Shown here in pieces: positions 1 through 9,279 of a DNA stretch of 64,000 bases; the stretch's first letter is position 1, and each line of letters begins with the position of its first letter. The notes under the pieces are model-generated. The model was not told the origin of the DNA and ran no database searches. It worked only from the letters and a program-made list of their open reading frames with translations. Source of the DNA: CAYFPS01 sp964345075. Its GTDB lineage: Bacteria; CAIWAD01. The stretch lies in the NCBI GenBank assembly GCA_964345075.1, contig CAYFPS010000016.1, forward strand, positions 1 through 64,000, in the 5' to 3' direction. Both the position numbers and the translations under genes were made by a program.

Positions 1-53
1 ATCGTGCCGACGTTCACGTGGGGCTTGGTACGTTCGAATTTCTGCTTGGCCAT
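1..53 (-). CDS. tuf: Elongation factor Tu (5' fragment)
   Basis: Only the first 17 codons lie in the window; the gene continues leftward past base 1. The N-terminus reads MAKQKFERTKPHVNVGT, the EF-Tu start just before the P-loop GHVDHGKT. A GGAG Shine-Dalgarno lies about 8 nt upstream of the ATG. It is the last gene of the str operon, 177 bp downstream of fusA. That gap carries a small CCCGC/GCGGG hairpin (176-188) but no gene. EF-Tu delivers aminoacyl-tRNA to the ribosome as a GTP complex. The partial state is a window edge, not a truncation. Confidence 0.93.
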   Translation of the reverse strand, partial: MAKQKFERTKPHVNVGT

Positions 54-230
54 CGTGATGACTCCACTGCAACTTTTAGTGTTCTCTTAACCCGCCCATG
101 CGGACCGGACCCATCAGGGTCTAGAGGCGCGCAAGCACCCCACCGGCTCTTCCCGAAGGAAAAACCGCATTCTACCCCGCAAAGCGGGATAAAAAGTCAG
201 GATATCAGGCTTCGATGGTCCAGGACAGCC

Positions 231-2306
231 TTAGGACTTGTTGTCCAGCAGCTTTTCGGCCATGTTCTTGGGAACCTGCGCGTAGTGCGAGAATTCCATC
301 GAGAACACGGCTCGACCCTGGGTGATCGAGCGAAGGGTAGTGGCATAGCCGAACATTTCGGCCAGTGGAACGTTAGCGCGCACAACTTGCGCATCACGAC
401 GCGGCTCGATGCCGCTGATGCGCCCGCGACGGGAATTAATATTTCCCATCACGTCACCCATGTAGTCATCAGAGACGACCACTTCCACGCGCATAATTGG
501 TTCCATGAGGACTGGTGCGGCCTTGGCGGCAGCATCCTTGAAAGCCATGGAGCCGGCGATCTTGAAGGACATTTCGCTGGAATCCACTTCGTGGAATCCA
601 CCGTCATAAAGGGTGACCTTCACGTCCTCCATTGGGTAACCGGCAAGAACTCCGTTCTTCATGGCCTCCTGGATTCCCGTCGAAGTCGGATTAATGTACT
701 CCTTGGGAATCACACCACCCACAATTGCGTTATCAAACGTGTAACCCGAACCAGGCTCGCCCGGCTCGAGACGAATCTTCACATGAGCATACTGGCCGTG
801 ACCGCCCGACTGACGCGAGAAGCGCATGTCGGATTCGGAGGCCTTGGTGATGGACTCCTTGTAGGCCACCATCGGGGCGCCCACACTGGCTTCCACCTTG
901 AATTCCTTCTTCATGCGATCGATCAGGATCTCCAGATGCAGCTCGCCCATACCGGCAATCTGCGTCTGGCCCGTATCCGGATCCGTGCGCACCTGGAAGG
1001 TGGGATCTTCTTCAGCAAGCTTCTCGAGTGCCGTGGCCAGCTTGTCCTGATCCGCCTTGGACTTCGGCTCGATGGCAATGGCGATCACCGGCTCGGGGAA
1101 GCTGATCTGCTCCAGCACAACCGGCGCATGAATGGCACAGAGGCTGTCGCCCGTGCGCACCTTCTTCAGACCGATCACGGCGGCGATATCGCCAGCCTTG
1201 ACCTCTTCGATGTCTTCACGCTTGTTGGCGGACATCTGCAAAAGGCGACCCATGCGCTCCTTCTTGCCCGTGCCCGTATTCAGGATGGAATCGCCCGTGG
1301 CGACCTTGCCCGAATAGACGCGGAAGTAGGTCAGACGGCCCACGAAGGGGTCGGTCTGAATCTTGAAGGCCAGCGCGGCAAAGGGCTCGTCCAGCGAGCA
1401 CTTGCGCTCGACTTCCTCTTCGGAGTCGGGCGTGTGACCCATGACCACCGGGACATCCAGCGGGCTGGGCAGGTAGTGGCAGACATTGTCCAGCAGGCGC
1501 TGCACGCCCTTGTTCTTGAAGGCGCTGCCACAAAGCACAGGAATGATGGAGATATCGATGCAGGCCTTGCGAATGGCTGCACGGATTTCCTCTTCGGGAA
1601 TCTCTTCGCCCTCGAGGAACTTCTCCATCAGGTGATCGTCGTAATCGGAAACGGCTTCGAGCAGCTTTTCGCGGTACTCGAGGGCGATTTCCTTCATGTC
1701 GACCGGAATGTCCGTTTCTTCCCAGAGGGAACCCATGGACTGCTCATTGTAGAGCACTGCGCGCATGGTGATCAGGTCGATCAGACCCGTGAAAAGATCG
1801 CCGGCACCGATGGGAATCTGCACGGGAACCGGATTGGCACCCAGGCGATTGCGCATGGCTTCAAGCACGGCATAGAAATCCGCGCCCGTACGATCCATCT
1901 TGTTGACAAAGGCCAGACGCGGCACGCGGTACTTGTCCGCCTGACGCCAGACCGTTTCAGACTGAGGCTCGACACCACCCACCGCGCAGAAGAGCGCGAC
2001 GGCACCATCAAGGATGCGCAGACTGCGCTCCACCTCGGCCGTGAAGTCCACGTGACCGGGCGTGTCGATGATGTTGATGTGATGATCGTTCCAGCTGGTG
2101 GAAATAGCAGCGGAGGTAATCGTGATACCGCGATCGCGCTCCTGCTCCATCCAGTCCATTACAGCAGCACCGTCATGCACCTCGCCCATGCGATGCACCT
2201 TGCCCGTGTAGAACAGGATTCGCTCGGTCGTGGTGGTCTTGCCCGCATCGATGTGGGCCATGATCCCGATGTTACGGGTCTTATGAAGCACTTCGGTGAA
2301 GCTCAT
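231..2306 (-). CDS. fusA: Elongation factor G
   Basis: The 691-residue protein is full length for EF-G, the cytoplasmic GTPase that drives ribosomal translocation and, with RRF, recycling. The G1 motif AHIDAGKT is at residues 17-24, followed by DTPGHVDF (G3) and NKMDR (G4); domains II-V follow, including the GQYAHVKIRLEP region of domain IV. It lies 25 bp downstream of rpsG and upstream of tuf, the canonical str operon order. Only one degenerate copy of the window's abundant TGTATCAC motif falls in it (GTGATACC at 2122), as expected for a strongly expressed gene. A long open frame on the opposite strand is a shadow of its codon usage. Confidence 0.97.
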   Translation of the reverse strand: MSFTEVLHKTRNIGIMAHIDAGKTTTTERILFYTGKVHRMGEVHDGAAVMDWMEQERDRGITITSAAISTSWNDHHINIIDTPGHVDFTAEVERSLRILDGAVALFCAVGGVEPQSETVWRQADKYRVPRLAFVNKMDRTGADFYAVLEAMRNRLGANPVPVQIPIGAGDLFTGLIDLITMRAVLYNEQSMGSLWEETDIPVDMKEIALEYREKLLEAVSDYDDHLMEKFLEGEEIPEEEIRAAIRKACIDISIIPVLCGSAFKNKGVQRLLDNVCHYLPSPLDVPVVMGHTPDSEEEVERKCSLDEPFAALAFKIQTDPFVGRLTYFRVYSGKVATGDSILNTGTGKKERMGRLLQMSANKREDIEEVKAGDIAAVIGLKKVRTGDSLCAIHAPVVLEQISFPEPVIAIAIEPKSKADQDKLATALEKLAEEDPTFQVRTDPDTGQTQIAGMGELHLEILIDRMKKEFKVEASVGAPMVAYKESITKASESDMRFSRQSGGHGQYAHVKIRLEPGEPGSGYTFDNAIVGGVIPKEYINPTSTGIQEAMKNGVLAGYPMEDVKVTLYDGGFHEVDSSEMSFKIAGSMAFKDAAAKAAPVLMEPIMRVEVVVSDDYMGDVMGNINSRRGRISGIEPRRDAQVVRANVPLAEMFGYATTLRSITQGRAVFSMEFSHYAQVPKNMAEKLLDNKS

Positions 2307-2331
2307 CGGAGTGGACTACTTCCTTTCCTGG

Positions 2332-2799
2332 TTACCAGCGGAAATGGGCGAAGGCCTTGTTGGCTTCGGCCATCTTGTGAACGTCTTCGCGCTTCTTGAA
2401 GGAGTTGCCTTCCTTCTTGTAAGCGGCGACTAGCTCGCCGGCCAGACGCTCGGCAAAGGTCTTCTCGTTGCGGCCACGGCTGTACGTGATGATCCAGCGA
2501 ATGGCCAGCGCCGTCTTGCGCTTGGGGCGCACTTCAACCGGCACCTGATAGGTGGAACCACCCACGCGGCGGCTGCGGACTTCCAGCAGCGGCTCGACGG
2601 TGCGAACGGCCTTTTCGAACACTTCCAGACCCGACTTCTCGAGCTTGCCTTCGACAAGGTCAAGGGCGCGGTAGAACTCGCGCTCGGCCGTGGACTTCTT
2701 GCCACCCTGCATCAGGCTATTGATGAAGCGAGCAGCCAAAAGGGAATGAAACTTGGGATCCGGCAGGGAGACCCGCTCGGGAGCGCGACGTCTACGCAT
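2332..2799 (-). CDS. rpsG: 30S ribosomal protein S7
   Basis: The 155-residue protein matches S7 in length and sequence: it starts MRRRRAPERVSLPDPKF, contains the RRVGGSTYQVPVEVRP block, and ends near AFAHFRW. S7 nucleates assembly of the 30S head by binding the 3' major domain of 16S rRNA, and in many bacteria it is the autoregulatory repressor of the str operon. It sits 10 bp downstream of rpsL and 25 bp upstream of fusA, so the genes are almost certainly co-transcribed and translationally coupled. No S7-binding RNA structure could be confirmed by eye between rpsL and rpsG. Confidence 0.97.
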   Translation of the reverse strand: MRRRRAPERVSLPDPKFHSLLAARFINSLMQGGKKSTAEREFYRALDLVEGKLEKSGLEVFEKAVRTVEPLLEVRSRRVGGSTYQVPVEVRPKRKTALAIRWIITYSRGRNEKTFAERLAGELVAAYKKEGNSFKKREDVHKMAEANKAFAHFRW

Positions 2800-2809
2800 G
2801 TTTCTTTAC

Positions 2810-3184
<375 letters not shown>

Positions 3185-3211
3185 TTTTCCTCCAAAATTT
3201 GCAAGACCATT

Positions 3212-3240
3212 ATGATAACTGCTTTCGAGAAAGGATGCAA
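3212..3240 (-). promoter_or_regulatory. Probable str operon promoter
   Basis: Read leftward, TTGCAT (3240-3235) and TATCAT (3217-3212) are separated by 17 bp, a good sigma-70-like arrangement ending 27 bp before the rpsL GTG. No other good candidate lies between the repeats and rpsL. Assigned by eye only. Confidence 0.55.
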
Positions 3241-3256
3241 GAGAAAAAGTCTCGAA

Positions 3257-3274
3257 AGAGCGAAAAATCGCTCT
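3257..3274 (-). terminator. Hairpin upstream of the str promoter, possible insulator
   Basis: The 7-bp stem AGAGCGA/TCGCTCT has a 4-nt loop and is followed, on the leftward strand, by a T-rich stretch. It could stop transcripts entering from the repeat region before they reach rpsL. No gene upstream clearly needs it, so the call is tentative. Confidence 0.3.
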
Positions 3275-3284
3275 GACAGAGGGG

Positions 3285-3334
3285 GAAGGACGAAGGACGA
3301 AGGACGAAGGACGAAGGACGAAGGACGAAGGACG
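3285..3334. repeat. Tandem 7-bp repeat (GAAGGAC), about 7 copies, at the assembly gap
   Basis: The unit GAAGGAC is repeated head to tail from 3285 to 3334 and stops at the N run. The array is probably longer in the genome and is the likely cause of the assembly gap. Confidence 0.9.
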
Positions 3335-3344
3335 NNNNNNNNNN
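3335..3344. other. Assembly gap (10 N)
   Basis: Ten consecutive N bases form a scaffold join of unknown true length, flanked by tandem repeat on one side and mosaic repeat on the other. Sequence may be missing here. Confidence 0.99.
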
Positions 3345-3443
3345 TTGCTGATTTGAAGAGATCGATCAGCTAGCCTCTGGCTGGTTACTGGCAGCTGGTA
3401 ACTGGAACCTGTTGACTGACGACTGACGACTAAGGGAACGTGG

Positions 3444-3563
3444 TGTCGGACATCTTGTCGGACGTGACGTCGGACGAATTGTCGGACATGGTGTCGGACA
3501 TCTTGTCGGACGTGACGTCGGACGAATTGTCGGACATGGTGTCGGACGTGGTGTCGGACATAG
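3444..3563. repeat. 12-bp satellite with GTCGGAC core, 10 units
   Basis: Ten 12-bp units of the form TGTCGGACxxxx lie head to tail, the last four bases cycling with a 48-bp higher-order period (ATCT, GTGA, GAAT, ATGG). The core is the complement of the GTCCGAC core found at 4070, 32661, 32814 and inside the gene at 56617. Confidence 0.9.
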
Positions 3564-4069
3564 CTTTAGTTTATCCGTATGCCCATCTCCACCGTCAAGC
3601 CGCTCGAACACTGAGCTGATTGCGGATTTAAAGAGATGATCGGCTACCCTCTGGCTGGTAACTGGCTTCTGGCTACTGGATACTTCTACGGCTGACGCCT
3701 GACGCCTGACGCCTAACGACTAACGACTATCTACCCTCTGACTGGCAACTGGTACCTGGCCACTGGAATCTGTTGACTGACGACTGACGACGATTGCTGA
3801 TTGCTGATTGCTGATTTTGAAAAGATCGATCAGCTAGCCTCTGGCTGGTTACTGGCAGCTGGTGACTGGAACCTGTTGACTGACGACTGACGACTGACGA
3901 CTATTGCTGATTGCAGATTGCTGATTGCAGATTACTAACAGAACACTCCTTTCGGCGCATGGTTTTCGCTCAGTTTTTGGTTCAGGGTGTGGGGAAAGGG
4001 TTGAAGTTTGTTCTCGTGAGTGTTTGGCCTGATTGACATGTGAGGGGTAGTGGACAAAAATTCAAAGCT

Positions 4070-4141
4070 ACGTCCGACACCACGTCCTACACCACGTCCG
4101 ACACCACGTCCTTCATGACGTCGGACACCATGTCCGACAAG
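4070..4141. repeat. 12-bp satellite with GTCCGAC core, inverse orientation, 6 units
   Basis: Six 12-bp units of the form ACGTCCGACACC, with substitutions, lie in opposite orientation to the 3444-3563 array. The two arrays are complementary and could form a long-range stem of several units. Confidence 0.85.
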
Positions 4142-4553
4142 CCCTGAATAACGCCAAACTACCCTCTGGCTGGCATCTGGCAACTGGCTGCTGGAAACTT
4201 CTGCGGCTGACGACTGACTACTGACGACTGACGACTAACGCCTGATGCCTATTGCGGATTGCTGATTGCGGATTGCTGATTGCGGATTTTGATGAACATA
4301 CCGGTCAGCCTCTGCCTGGCATCTGGCAACTGGCAACTGGTAACGTTGCCTGACGACTGACGCCAAACGACTGACGACTGACGACTGACGACTGACGTCT
4401 GACGTCTGACGCCTGACGCCTAACGCCTAACGACTAATGCCTGACGACTAACGCCTGACGCCTATCCTCCAGTTGACCTTTTGACCCCTGCTTTCGACTT
4501 TGTCAGGTTCAACTCGCGCCCGAAAGCGGCGTCATCTGAAACAAGGGAGAATC

Positions 4554-6092
4554 ATGGATAAGAAGCAGATTCTGGAAAGCCTCGGGATCAAGGAAATGAA
4601 CTCCGGTGCCTCGACGGGCAGCTGGCTGGACAACTGCAGTGGCCCGGTACTGGATTCGATCAGCCCGATCGACGGTACGGTGATCGCCTCAGTCAAGCAG
4701 TGCGAAGTACCCGAATACGAAGAGGTCATGAAGAAGGCCGAGGAAGCCTTTCTGATCTGGCGTAATGTCCCCGCCCCCAAGCGCGGCGAGATCGTCCGGC
4801 AGGTTGGTCACGCCCTGCGCGCCAAGAAGGACGCTTTGGGTGCCCTTGTTTCCCTGGAAATGGGCAAGATCCTGCAGGAAGGTCTGGGCGAAGTGCAGGA
4901 AATGATCGACATCTGCGATTTCGCTGTCGGCCAGTCCCGCATGCTCTACGGTGTTACAACCAAAAGTGAGCGCGCCGAGCACCGCATGTTCGAACAGTGG
5001 CAGCCTCTGGGCGCGGTTGGCGTGATCAGCGCTTTCAACTTCCCTGTTGCTGTCTGGAGCTGGAACACGATGCTGGCGCTTATCTGCGGTGACGTTGTGC
5101 TCTGGAAGCCCTCCTCCGAGACTCCCCTGACGGCCGTTGCCTGCCAGAACATCATCAGCGAAGTGCTCAAGGCGAACGATCTGCCCGAAGGCATTTGCAA
5201 TCTCGTAATCGGCCGCGGTCGCACCATTGGTGATCACATTTCCAAGGACAAGCGTCTGCCGCTGATCTCCTTTACCGGTTCCACGCCGATGGGCAAGCGT
5301 CTGGGCGGCATCGTAGGCGAGCGCCTCGGCCGCACCATTCTGGAGCTGGGTGGCAACAATGCCGTAATTGTAACACCGGACGCAGACCTGAGTCTGGCCA
5401 TTCCCAATATCGCCTTTGGCGCAATCGGCACCAGTGGCCAGCGCTGCACGAGCACCCGTCGCGTGATCGTACACGAAAGCCTGGTGGATACGGTTGTCGA
5501 GAAGCTCAAGAAGGCTTACGCCACAGTGAATATCGGTAGCAGCCTTGTAGACGGCGTACTGATGGGCCCGCTGGTGAACACGGGTGCTGTCGACGAAATG
5601 ATGGCTGCAATTGACAAGGTGAAGGCTGCCGGTGGCACCATCGTCTGTGGCGGTGAAAAGCTTGACGGCCCCGACTATCCTGGCGGTTGCTATGTAACAC
5701 CGGCCATCGCCCGTGTTGAGAACGATTACGAAATCGTACAGGACGAAACCTTTGCCCCGCTGCTCTACATCATCAGCTACAAGGGTGATGTCAACGAAGC
5801 GATTCGCATTCAGAACGATGTGCCGCAGGGCCTGTCCAGCGCCATCTTCACCAACAACTTCCTCGAGAGCGAAGCCTTCCTCTCGGCCCGTGGCAGCGAC
5901 TGCGGTATCGCCAATGTCAATCTGGGTACCAGCGGTGCCGAAATCGGACTGGCCTTTGGTGGTGAAAAGGACACGGGCGGCGGTCGTGAATCCGGCAGCG
6001 ACTCCTGGAAGTATTACATGCGTCGCCAGACGAACACGCTTAACTGGTCGGGCAGGACGGCTCTTGCCCAGGGAATCAGTTTCGACCTGTAA
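4554..6092 (+). CDS. ALDH7-family aldehyde dehydrogenase (antiquitin / aminoadipate-semialdehyde dehydrogenase type)
   Basis: The 512-residue cytoplasmic NAD(P)-dependent aldehyde dehydrogenase has its catalytic Cys in GQRCTSTRR (about residue 298) and its general-base Glu in ELGGNN (about 264). The ELGGNNAVI and GGGRESGSDSWKYYMRR signatures are those of the ALDH7 (antiquitin) group, whose members oxidise alpha-aminoadipate semialdehyde/piperideine-6-carboxylate in lysine breakdown. The substrate here is inferred. The ATG at 4554 is chosen because AAGGGAGA precedes it; an in-frame ATG at 4500 lacks a ribosome site. A possible promoter TTGACC-17-GACTTT lies near 4473. The gene stands alone between the repeats and a terminator. 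It has no TGTATCAC motif inside, but one 2 bp after its stop codon. Confidence 0.9.
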   Translation: MDKKQILESLGIKEMNSGASTGSWLDNCSGPVLDSISPIDGTVIASVKQCEVPEYEEVMKKAEEAFLIWRNVPAPKRGEIVRQVGHALRAKKDALGALVSLEMGKILQEGLGEVQEMIDICDFAVGQSRMLYGVTTKSERAEHRMFEQWQPLGAVGVISAFNFPVAVWSWNTMLALICGDVVLWKPSSETPLTAVACQNIISEVLKANDLPEGICNLVIGRGRTIGDHISKDKRLPLISFTGSTPMGKRLGGIVGERLGRTILELGGNNAVIVTPDADLSLAIPNIAFGAIGTSGQRCTSTRRVIVHESLVDTVVEKLKKAYATVNIGSSLVDGVLMGPLVNTGAVDEMMAAIDKVKAAGGTIVCGGEKLDGPDYPGGCYVTPAIARVENDYEIVQDETFAPLLYIISYKGDVNEAIRIQNDVPQGLSSAIFTNNFLESEAFLSARGSDCGIANVNLGTSGAEIGLAFGGEKDTGGGRESGSDSWKYYMRRQTNTLNWSGRTALAQGISFDL

Positions 6093-6110
6093 TTGTATCA
6101 CGAATCAAAG

Positions 6111-6140
6111 AAAAGGCCCTCGCTTGCGGGGGCCTTTTTT
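6111..6140. terminator. Bidirectional rho-independent terminator
   Basis: AAAAGGCCC and GGGGGCCTTTTTT form a strong stem around an 8-nt loop, with an A-tract on one side and a T-tract on the other. It serves the dehydrogenase (rightward) and the convergent gene whose TAA stop (6141-6139) lies inside the T-tract. Confidence 0.88.
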
Positions 6141-7671
6141 AGCGGGCAAATCCAAAGCGGAGTCGATAGCCCCGTTCCGCGCGGACGGAATCGTCCACCT
6201 TCATCGACATCAGCCAACCGTCCATCTGCAAGCGGGAAGAGCGCAGGGGCGGCAGGAAGGAAAGGAACAATGCCTGATCAAGCAGGCTGGCTGCAATCTG
6301 CAGCTCTGGATGCAGGGACTTCATTTCCGGAAAGGTCATCCGTTGTATCAAAAGCCAGCTATTGTGCCGCTCATCCCGACTGGCGCCCTGATGTGTATGA
6401 ATCCAGGCATTCCAGTGTTCTCGAGCACAGAGCTGCCTGAGTTCCACACGACGGCGCCGCCTCAGGATTGTTCGACGAACAGGCACGCTGCCCGGATCAT
6501 ACTCGCGCAGAAATTCCAGGCTTAGCCGAACAGCGAATGCCAGATCTTCGGGCAGCATGGTCAGCACGGCATCGTCCCTGATCCGGCCACTTGCGACTGC
6601 GCGGTGTGATACAAGCACGGCAGTTACAAAGCGACACAGGTCAACATCCAGTCCGGCAAGCGGCATGCGCAGAACCGGGCGTCTGGATTCGGGCAGCCAG
6701 AGCACACCATCAAAACCGAAACCGGCATCCTTGTTTGCCCGACTCTTCTTTTCACCAGGTAACAGAAGACCCAGGGTCGAATCCAGATCCGGCATCCGCC
6801 GTTTGAGGAAGTCAATCAATTCCGTAAGTGAAGGCGCGGCCAGCCGCGGCAAGCTCTCCGTCTCCGCATTGTGATACAGGTTCCAGGGTTCAAGACTTTC
6901 AACAGGGTCCTGCAGCTTGGATGTGAATGGATCAAAAAGCGGAAAGCTATGAGTCGACAGATCGTTGACAGACCTTCCAGAAGCAGACAGGTAATCGATC
7001 CACGTATTACAGTCCGCATTACGAGCAATCTGCTCTCGCAGGGCCAGAAGCTCGTCCAGCATATCGTCGGCCTCGGACTGAACGGCATGCAGCTTTTCCA
7101 TTGCGGCAAGCCAGCAGTGCTGCCTGAACATGGGATCAGGATCCGTCATGGCCAGCAGCGGTGACTGCAAACCTTCAGCCTTACCCGATATCTCCATCTT
7201 TAGCGCGCCAATCAGACAAAGAAGCGCAGTCTCCAGTTCGGCATTACGCTCCAGAAGGATCAGGTTTGTATCACGATACACCTTGCTCCTGCTGCGCGCA
7301 GCTTCAAGAAACGAAGCCTGCTCGGGTGCAAGCTCCGAATGCGAATTGAGGGACTGAATGCAGGCTTGATCAAGCTGGTGCCGCGGCTGGGTGAGTTCCA
7401 GGATTTCCAGATTCTGCAGTTTGTGATACAAGTCCACTCGCCACGATTGCTCGGGTGCATGGGACAGGTCCAGCAGGGCAAGCAGTCTGGCCTCCGCCAG
7501 AGCACGATCAAACTCGTGCAGGTGCTTGACAGTTTCAATGGCTTCGGGGGCAGTGCTCGGGCTCTTCGACAGCAAGGACTGCAGATGTGCCTGCACATCG
7601 CCCGCGCGATGAAAGTTCAAGTCCTGCGGCAGATGATTCCGATGGTGGGGGGACAGCCTGTAACTGGCCAT
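6139..7671 (-). CDS. M3-peptidase-like protein lacking the zinc site
   Basis: The 510-residue protein is of uncertain function. Its middle part (about residues 160-235: DPDPMFRQHCWLAAMEKLHA, then DELLALREQIARNADCNTWIDY) resembles the helical region of M3/oligoendopeptidase F proteins, and SLEPWNLYH resembles the segment ahead of their active site. Where an M3 enzyme carries HEXGH, this protein has a stretch ending VLVSHRAVAS with no HEXXH, so it is predicted to be catalytically dead. No signal peptide or membrane segment is seen. Its ATG overlaps the TGA of the upstream amidohydrolase (TGATG; a GTG one codon earlier is possible), implying translational coupling. Three GTGATACA motifs and one TGTATCAC lie inside. 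The family assignment is by resemblance only. Confidence 0.5.
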   Translation of the reverse strand: MASYRLSPHHRNHLPQDLNFHRAGDVQAHLQSLLSKSPSTAPEAIETVKHLHEFDRALAEARLLALLDLSHAPEQSWRVDLYHKLQNLEILELTQPRHQLDQACIQSLNSHSELAPEQASFLEAARSRSKVYRDTNLILLERNAELETALLCLIGALKMEISGKAEGLQSPLLAMTDPDPMFRQHCWLAAMEKLHAVQSEADDMLDELLALREQIARNADCNTWIDYLSASGRSVNDLSTHSFPLFDPFTSKLQDPVESLEPWNLYHNAETESLPRLAAPSLTELIDFLKRRMPDLDSTLGLLLPGEKKSRANKDAGFGFDGVLWLPESRRPVLRMPLAGLDVDLCRFVTAVLVSHRAVASGRIRDDAVLTMLPEDLAFAVRLSLEFLREYDPGSVPVRRTILRRRRRVELRQLCAREHWNAWIHTHQGASRDERHNSWLLIQRMTFPEMKSLHPELQIAASLLDQALFLSFLPPLRSSRLQMDGWLMSMKVDDSVRAERGYRLRFGFAR

Positions 7672-9260
7672 CACACACTGTCCTTGTTCTGGTATACAAG
7701 ACGACCCGCTGACCAGGTCGACATGACCTTCATGGTAGCATCCTTTGTCGGCAGGAACTCAAGCGGATTTTCTGCAAGCAGCACAAGATCGGCACAGGCC
7801 CCTGGCTGCAGGTGTCCGCATTCGGGAAAACCCGCGCAGCGTGCAGCTTCATGAGTCATGCCCTTGAGCATTTGCCGGGCAGACAGGGCCTCGCCAGAAC
7901 CAAGCAGGGACTTACCCTTTCGGCTGCGGCGTGATATTCCGTCAATCAGGTTCTGCGATGGATCGAGCGCTTCAACCGGCCAGTCGGTGCCCAGCGGCAT
8001 GCGAATTCCGGCATCCAGAATGCTCTTCCAGGGATAACCAATTGCACGCTGTTCGGCTGTCACCAGCCCTGCAAAATGATCCTGATCGCTGCCGGCATGC
8101 AGCGGCTGCAGACTGGCAATCAGTTCCAGTCGGGCCATCCGCAACCTGTCCTCCGGCTTGAGGAACTGCACATGTTCCAGGCGATGCCGCCAGCCCGTTA
8201 CGGGAAGGCCTTCGCCGGCAAGCAATTCGAAATGATCAATGACCTGTGATACAGCACTGTCACCGATCACATGCAAGGCAATGCGCCAGCCTTTACTGAT
8301 GGCAGGCCGCATCCAGTTCAGCAGCTGTTCCGCATCGGCCACCATGTTGCCATAGCTGCCATCCTCGTAGGGCAGCGACATGGCTGCCGTGCGACTGCCC
8401 AGGGCGCCATCGACAAAAGCCTTGGCCGTGTCCACTCGAATGAAATCACTCGTAAATTTGTCCAGATCCAGCGTATCCATCACCATGTTGCCGTCGTTGC
8501 GCCAGCCCTGAATGCGCATGCCCAGCTGGCCCTGCTGCTCCAGCTCTTGCAAAACTGGCAGATCGGCCCGCCGCAGGTTTTCACCCACACCCGTGATCCC
8601 CAGTCGATGTGCGTGTTCTTGCGCCCTGAGGAAATACTGGCGCCTTTCAGCAGGCGAAGCAGCAGGCAGCGCGGGCCGCATCAGGTAGGCCGCGTTTTCC
8701 CGCAGAAAGCCAGTCAGCTTGCCAGCTGCATCACGGCCCAATTCTCCACCGACTGGATCGGGTGTATCACGATGAATGCCGGCACGCCTGAGTGCGGCCG
8801 TGTTACAAAGGCTGGAATGCAGATCGTGAGTTTCCAGCCTTAAGGGGACATCACCCGTGGCCGCGTCGAGCGCGTCAAGGCTGGGCAGCGCCTCACTCTG
8901 ATTCAGACCAAAGCCCAGGATCCAGCTTGAACGATTGCCAGGGTTCGGATCGGCCTGCGCAGCGCGGCGGGAGATCTCTTCCAGAAGATCGTCACGATTG
9001 TGATACAGGCTCGCGTCCAGCTGGTCAAGAAACTCGCCACCCATCACAAAGTGCACGTGCGCATCAAAGATGCCCGGCAAGAGCCAGGCACCCGTGCAGT
9101 CCACGAGGACTTCATCGGCTGATGGCTTGACGGGAGAGCTTCCCCGCTCTGCAATCTGGCCATTGTGCAGCCGAAGCCATCCGGGAGTAGCAGTCCCCGA
9201 TTCCGGATCAACCAGATGCAGGTTTTGAAGCAGTGTGGGGCGTGAAAGAGGAAGGGACAC
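7671..9260 (-). CDS. Amidohydrolase family 3 protein (YtcJ-like)
   Basis: The 529-residue metal-dependent hydrolase is predicted to be cytoplasmic. Metal-binding and fold motifs are in order: PGIFDAHVHF (about residue 63), KAFVDGALGSRTA, HVIGDSAV, RHRLEHVQ and GTDWPVE, followed by the C-terminal GACADLVLL segment. This is the pattern of the YtcJ-like amidohydrolase 3 group, whose substrates are mostly unknown N-acyl or cyclic amides. The GTG start has GGAGGAGACC directly upstream. It begins 19 bp downstream of the ymdB-like gene and overlaps the next gene by a TGATG junction, so it is probably the third gene of the rny-ymdB transcript. Confidence 0.82.
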   Translation of the reverse strand: MSLPLSRPTLLQNLHLVDPESGTATPGWLRLHNGQIAERGSSPVKPSADEVLVDCTGAWLLPGIFDAHVHFVMGGEFLDQLDASLYHNRDDLLEEISRRAAQADPNPGNRSSWILGFGLNQSEALPSLDALDAATGDVPLRLETHDLHSSLCNTAALRRAGIHRDTPDPVGGELGRDAAGKLTGFLRENAAYLMRPALPAASPAERRQYFLRAQEHAHRLGITGVGENLRRADLPVLQELEQQGQLGMRIQGWRNDGNMVMDTLDLDKFTSDFIRVDTAKAFVDGALGSRTAAMSLPYEDGSYGNMVADAEQLLNWMRPAISKGWRIALHVIGDSAVSQVIDHFELLAGEGLPVTGWRHRLEHVQFLKPEDRLRMARLELIASLQPLHAGSDQDHFAGLVTAEQRAIGYPWKSILDAGIRMPLGTDWPVEALDPSQNLIDGISRRSRKGKSLLGSGEALSARQMLKGMTHEAARCAGFPECGHLQPGACADLVLLAENPLEFLPTKDATMKVMSTWSAGRLVYQNKDSV

Positions 9261-9279
9261 GGTCTCCTCCGGCTTGTGA

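Larger units (their letters stand above)
3345..4470. repeat. Mosaic intergenic repeat region, six or more degenerate copies
   Basis: No gene is visible in this 1.1 kb. It is built from recurring blocks in a fixed order: ATTGCTGATT-type 10-mers, an AAAGAGAT-ATC segment, a CCTCTGGCTGG segment followed by several CTGG-spaced words, then runs of TGACGAC/TAACGCC heptamers. Copies start near 3345, 3613, 3731 (partial), 3794, 4150 and 4253. The same blocks, in inverse orientation, form part of the 189-bp repeat at 35118-35632, so this is a dispersed family. Short open frames here are repeat artefacts. Two 12-bp satellites (3444-3563 and 4070-4141) are embedded in it. Confidence 0.85.

Noticed and set aside
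18..2399. A 793-codon open frame on the plus strand across fusA, and similar long antisense frames over the ALDH, rny, thrS and sdhA genes
   Set aside because: They are opposite-strand shadows of strongly codon-biased genes with clear products on the other strand. The antisense products show no family motifs or ribosome sites.
3444..4141. CRISPR array
   Set aside because: The repeats are contiguous 12-bp units with no unique spacers, and no cas gene is in the window.
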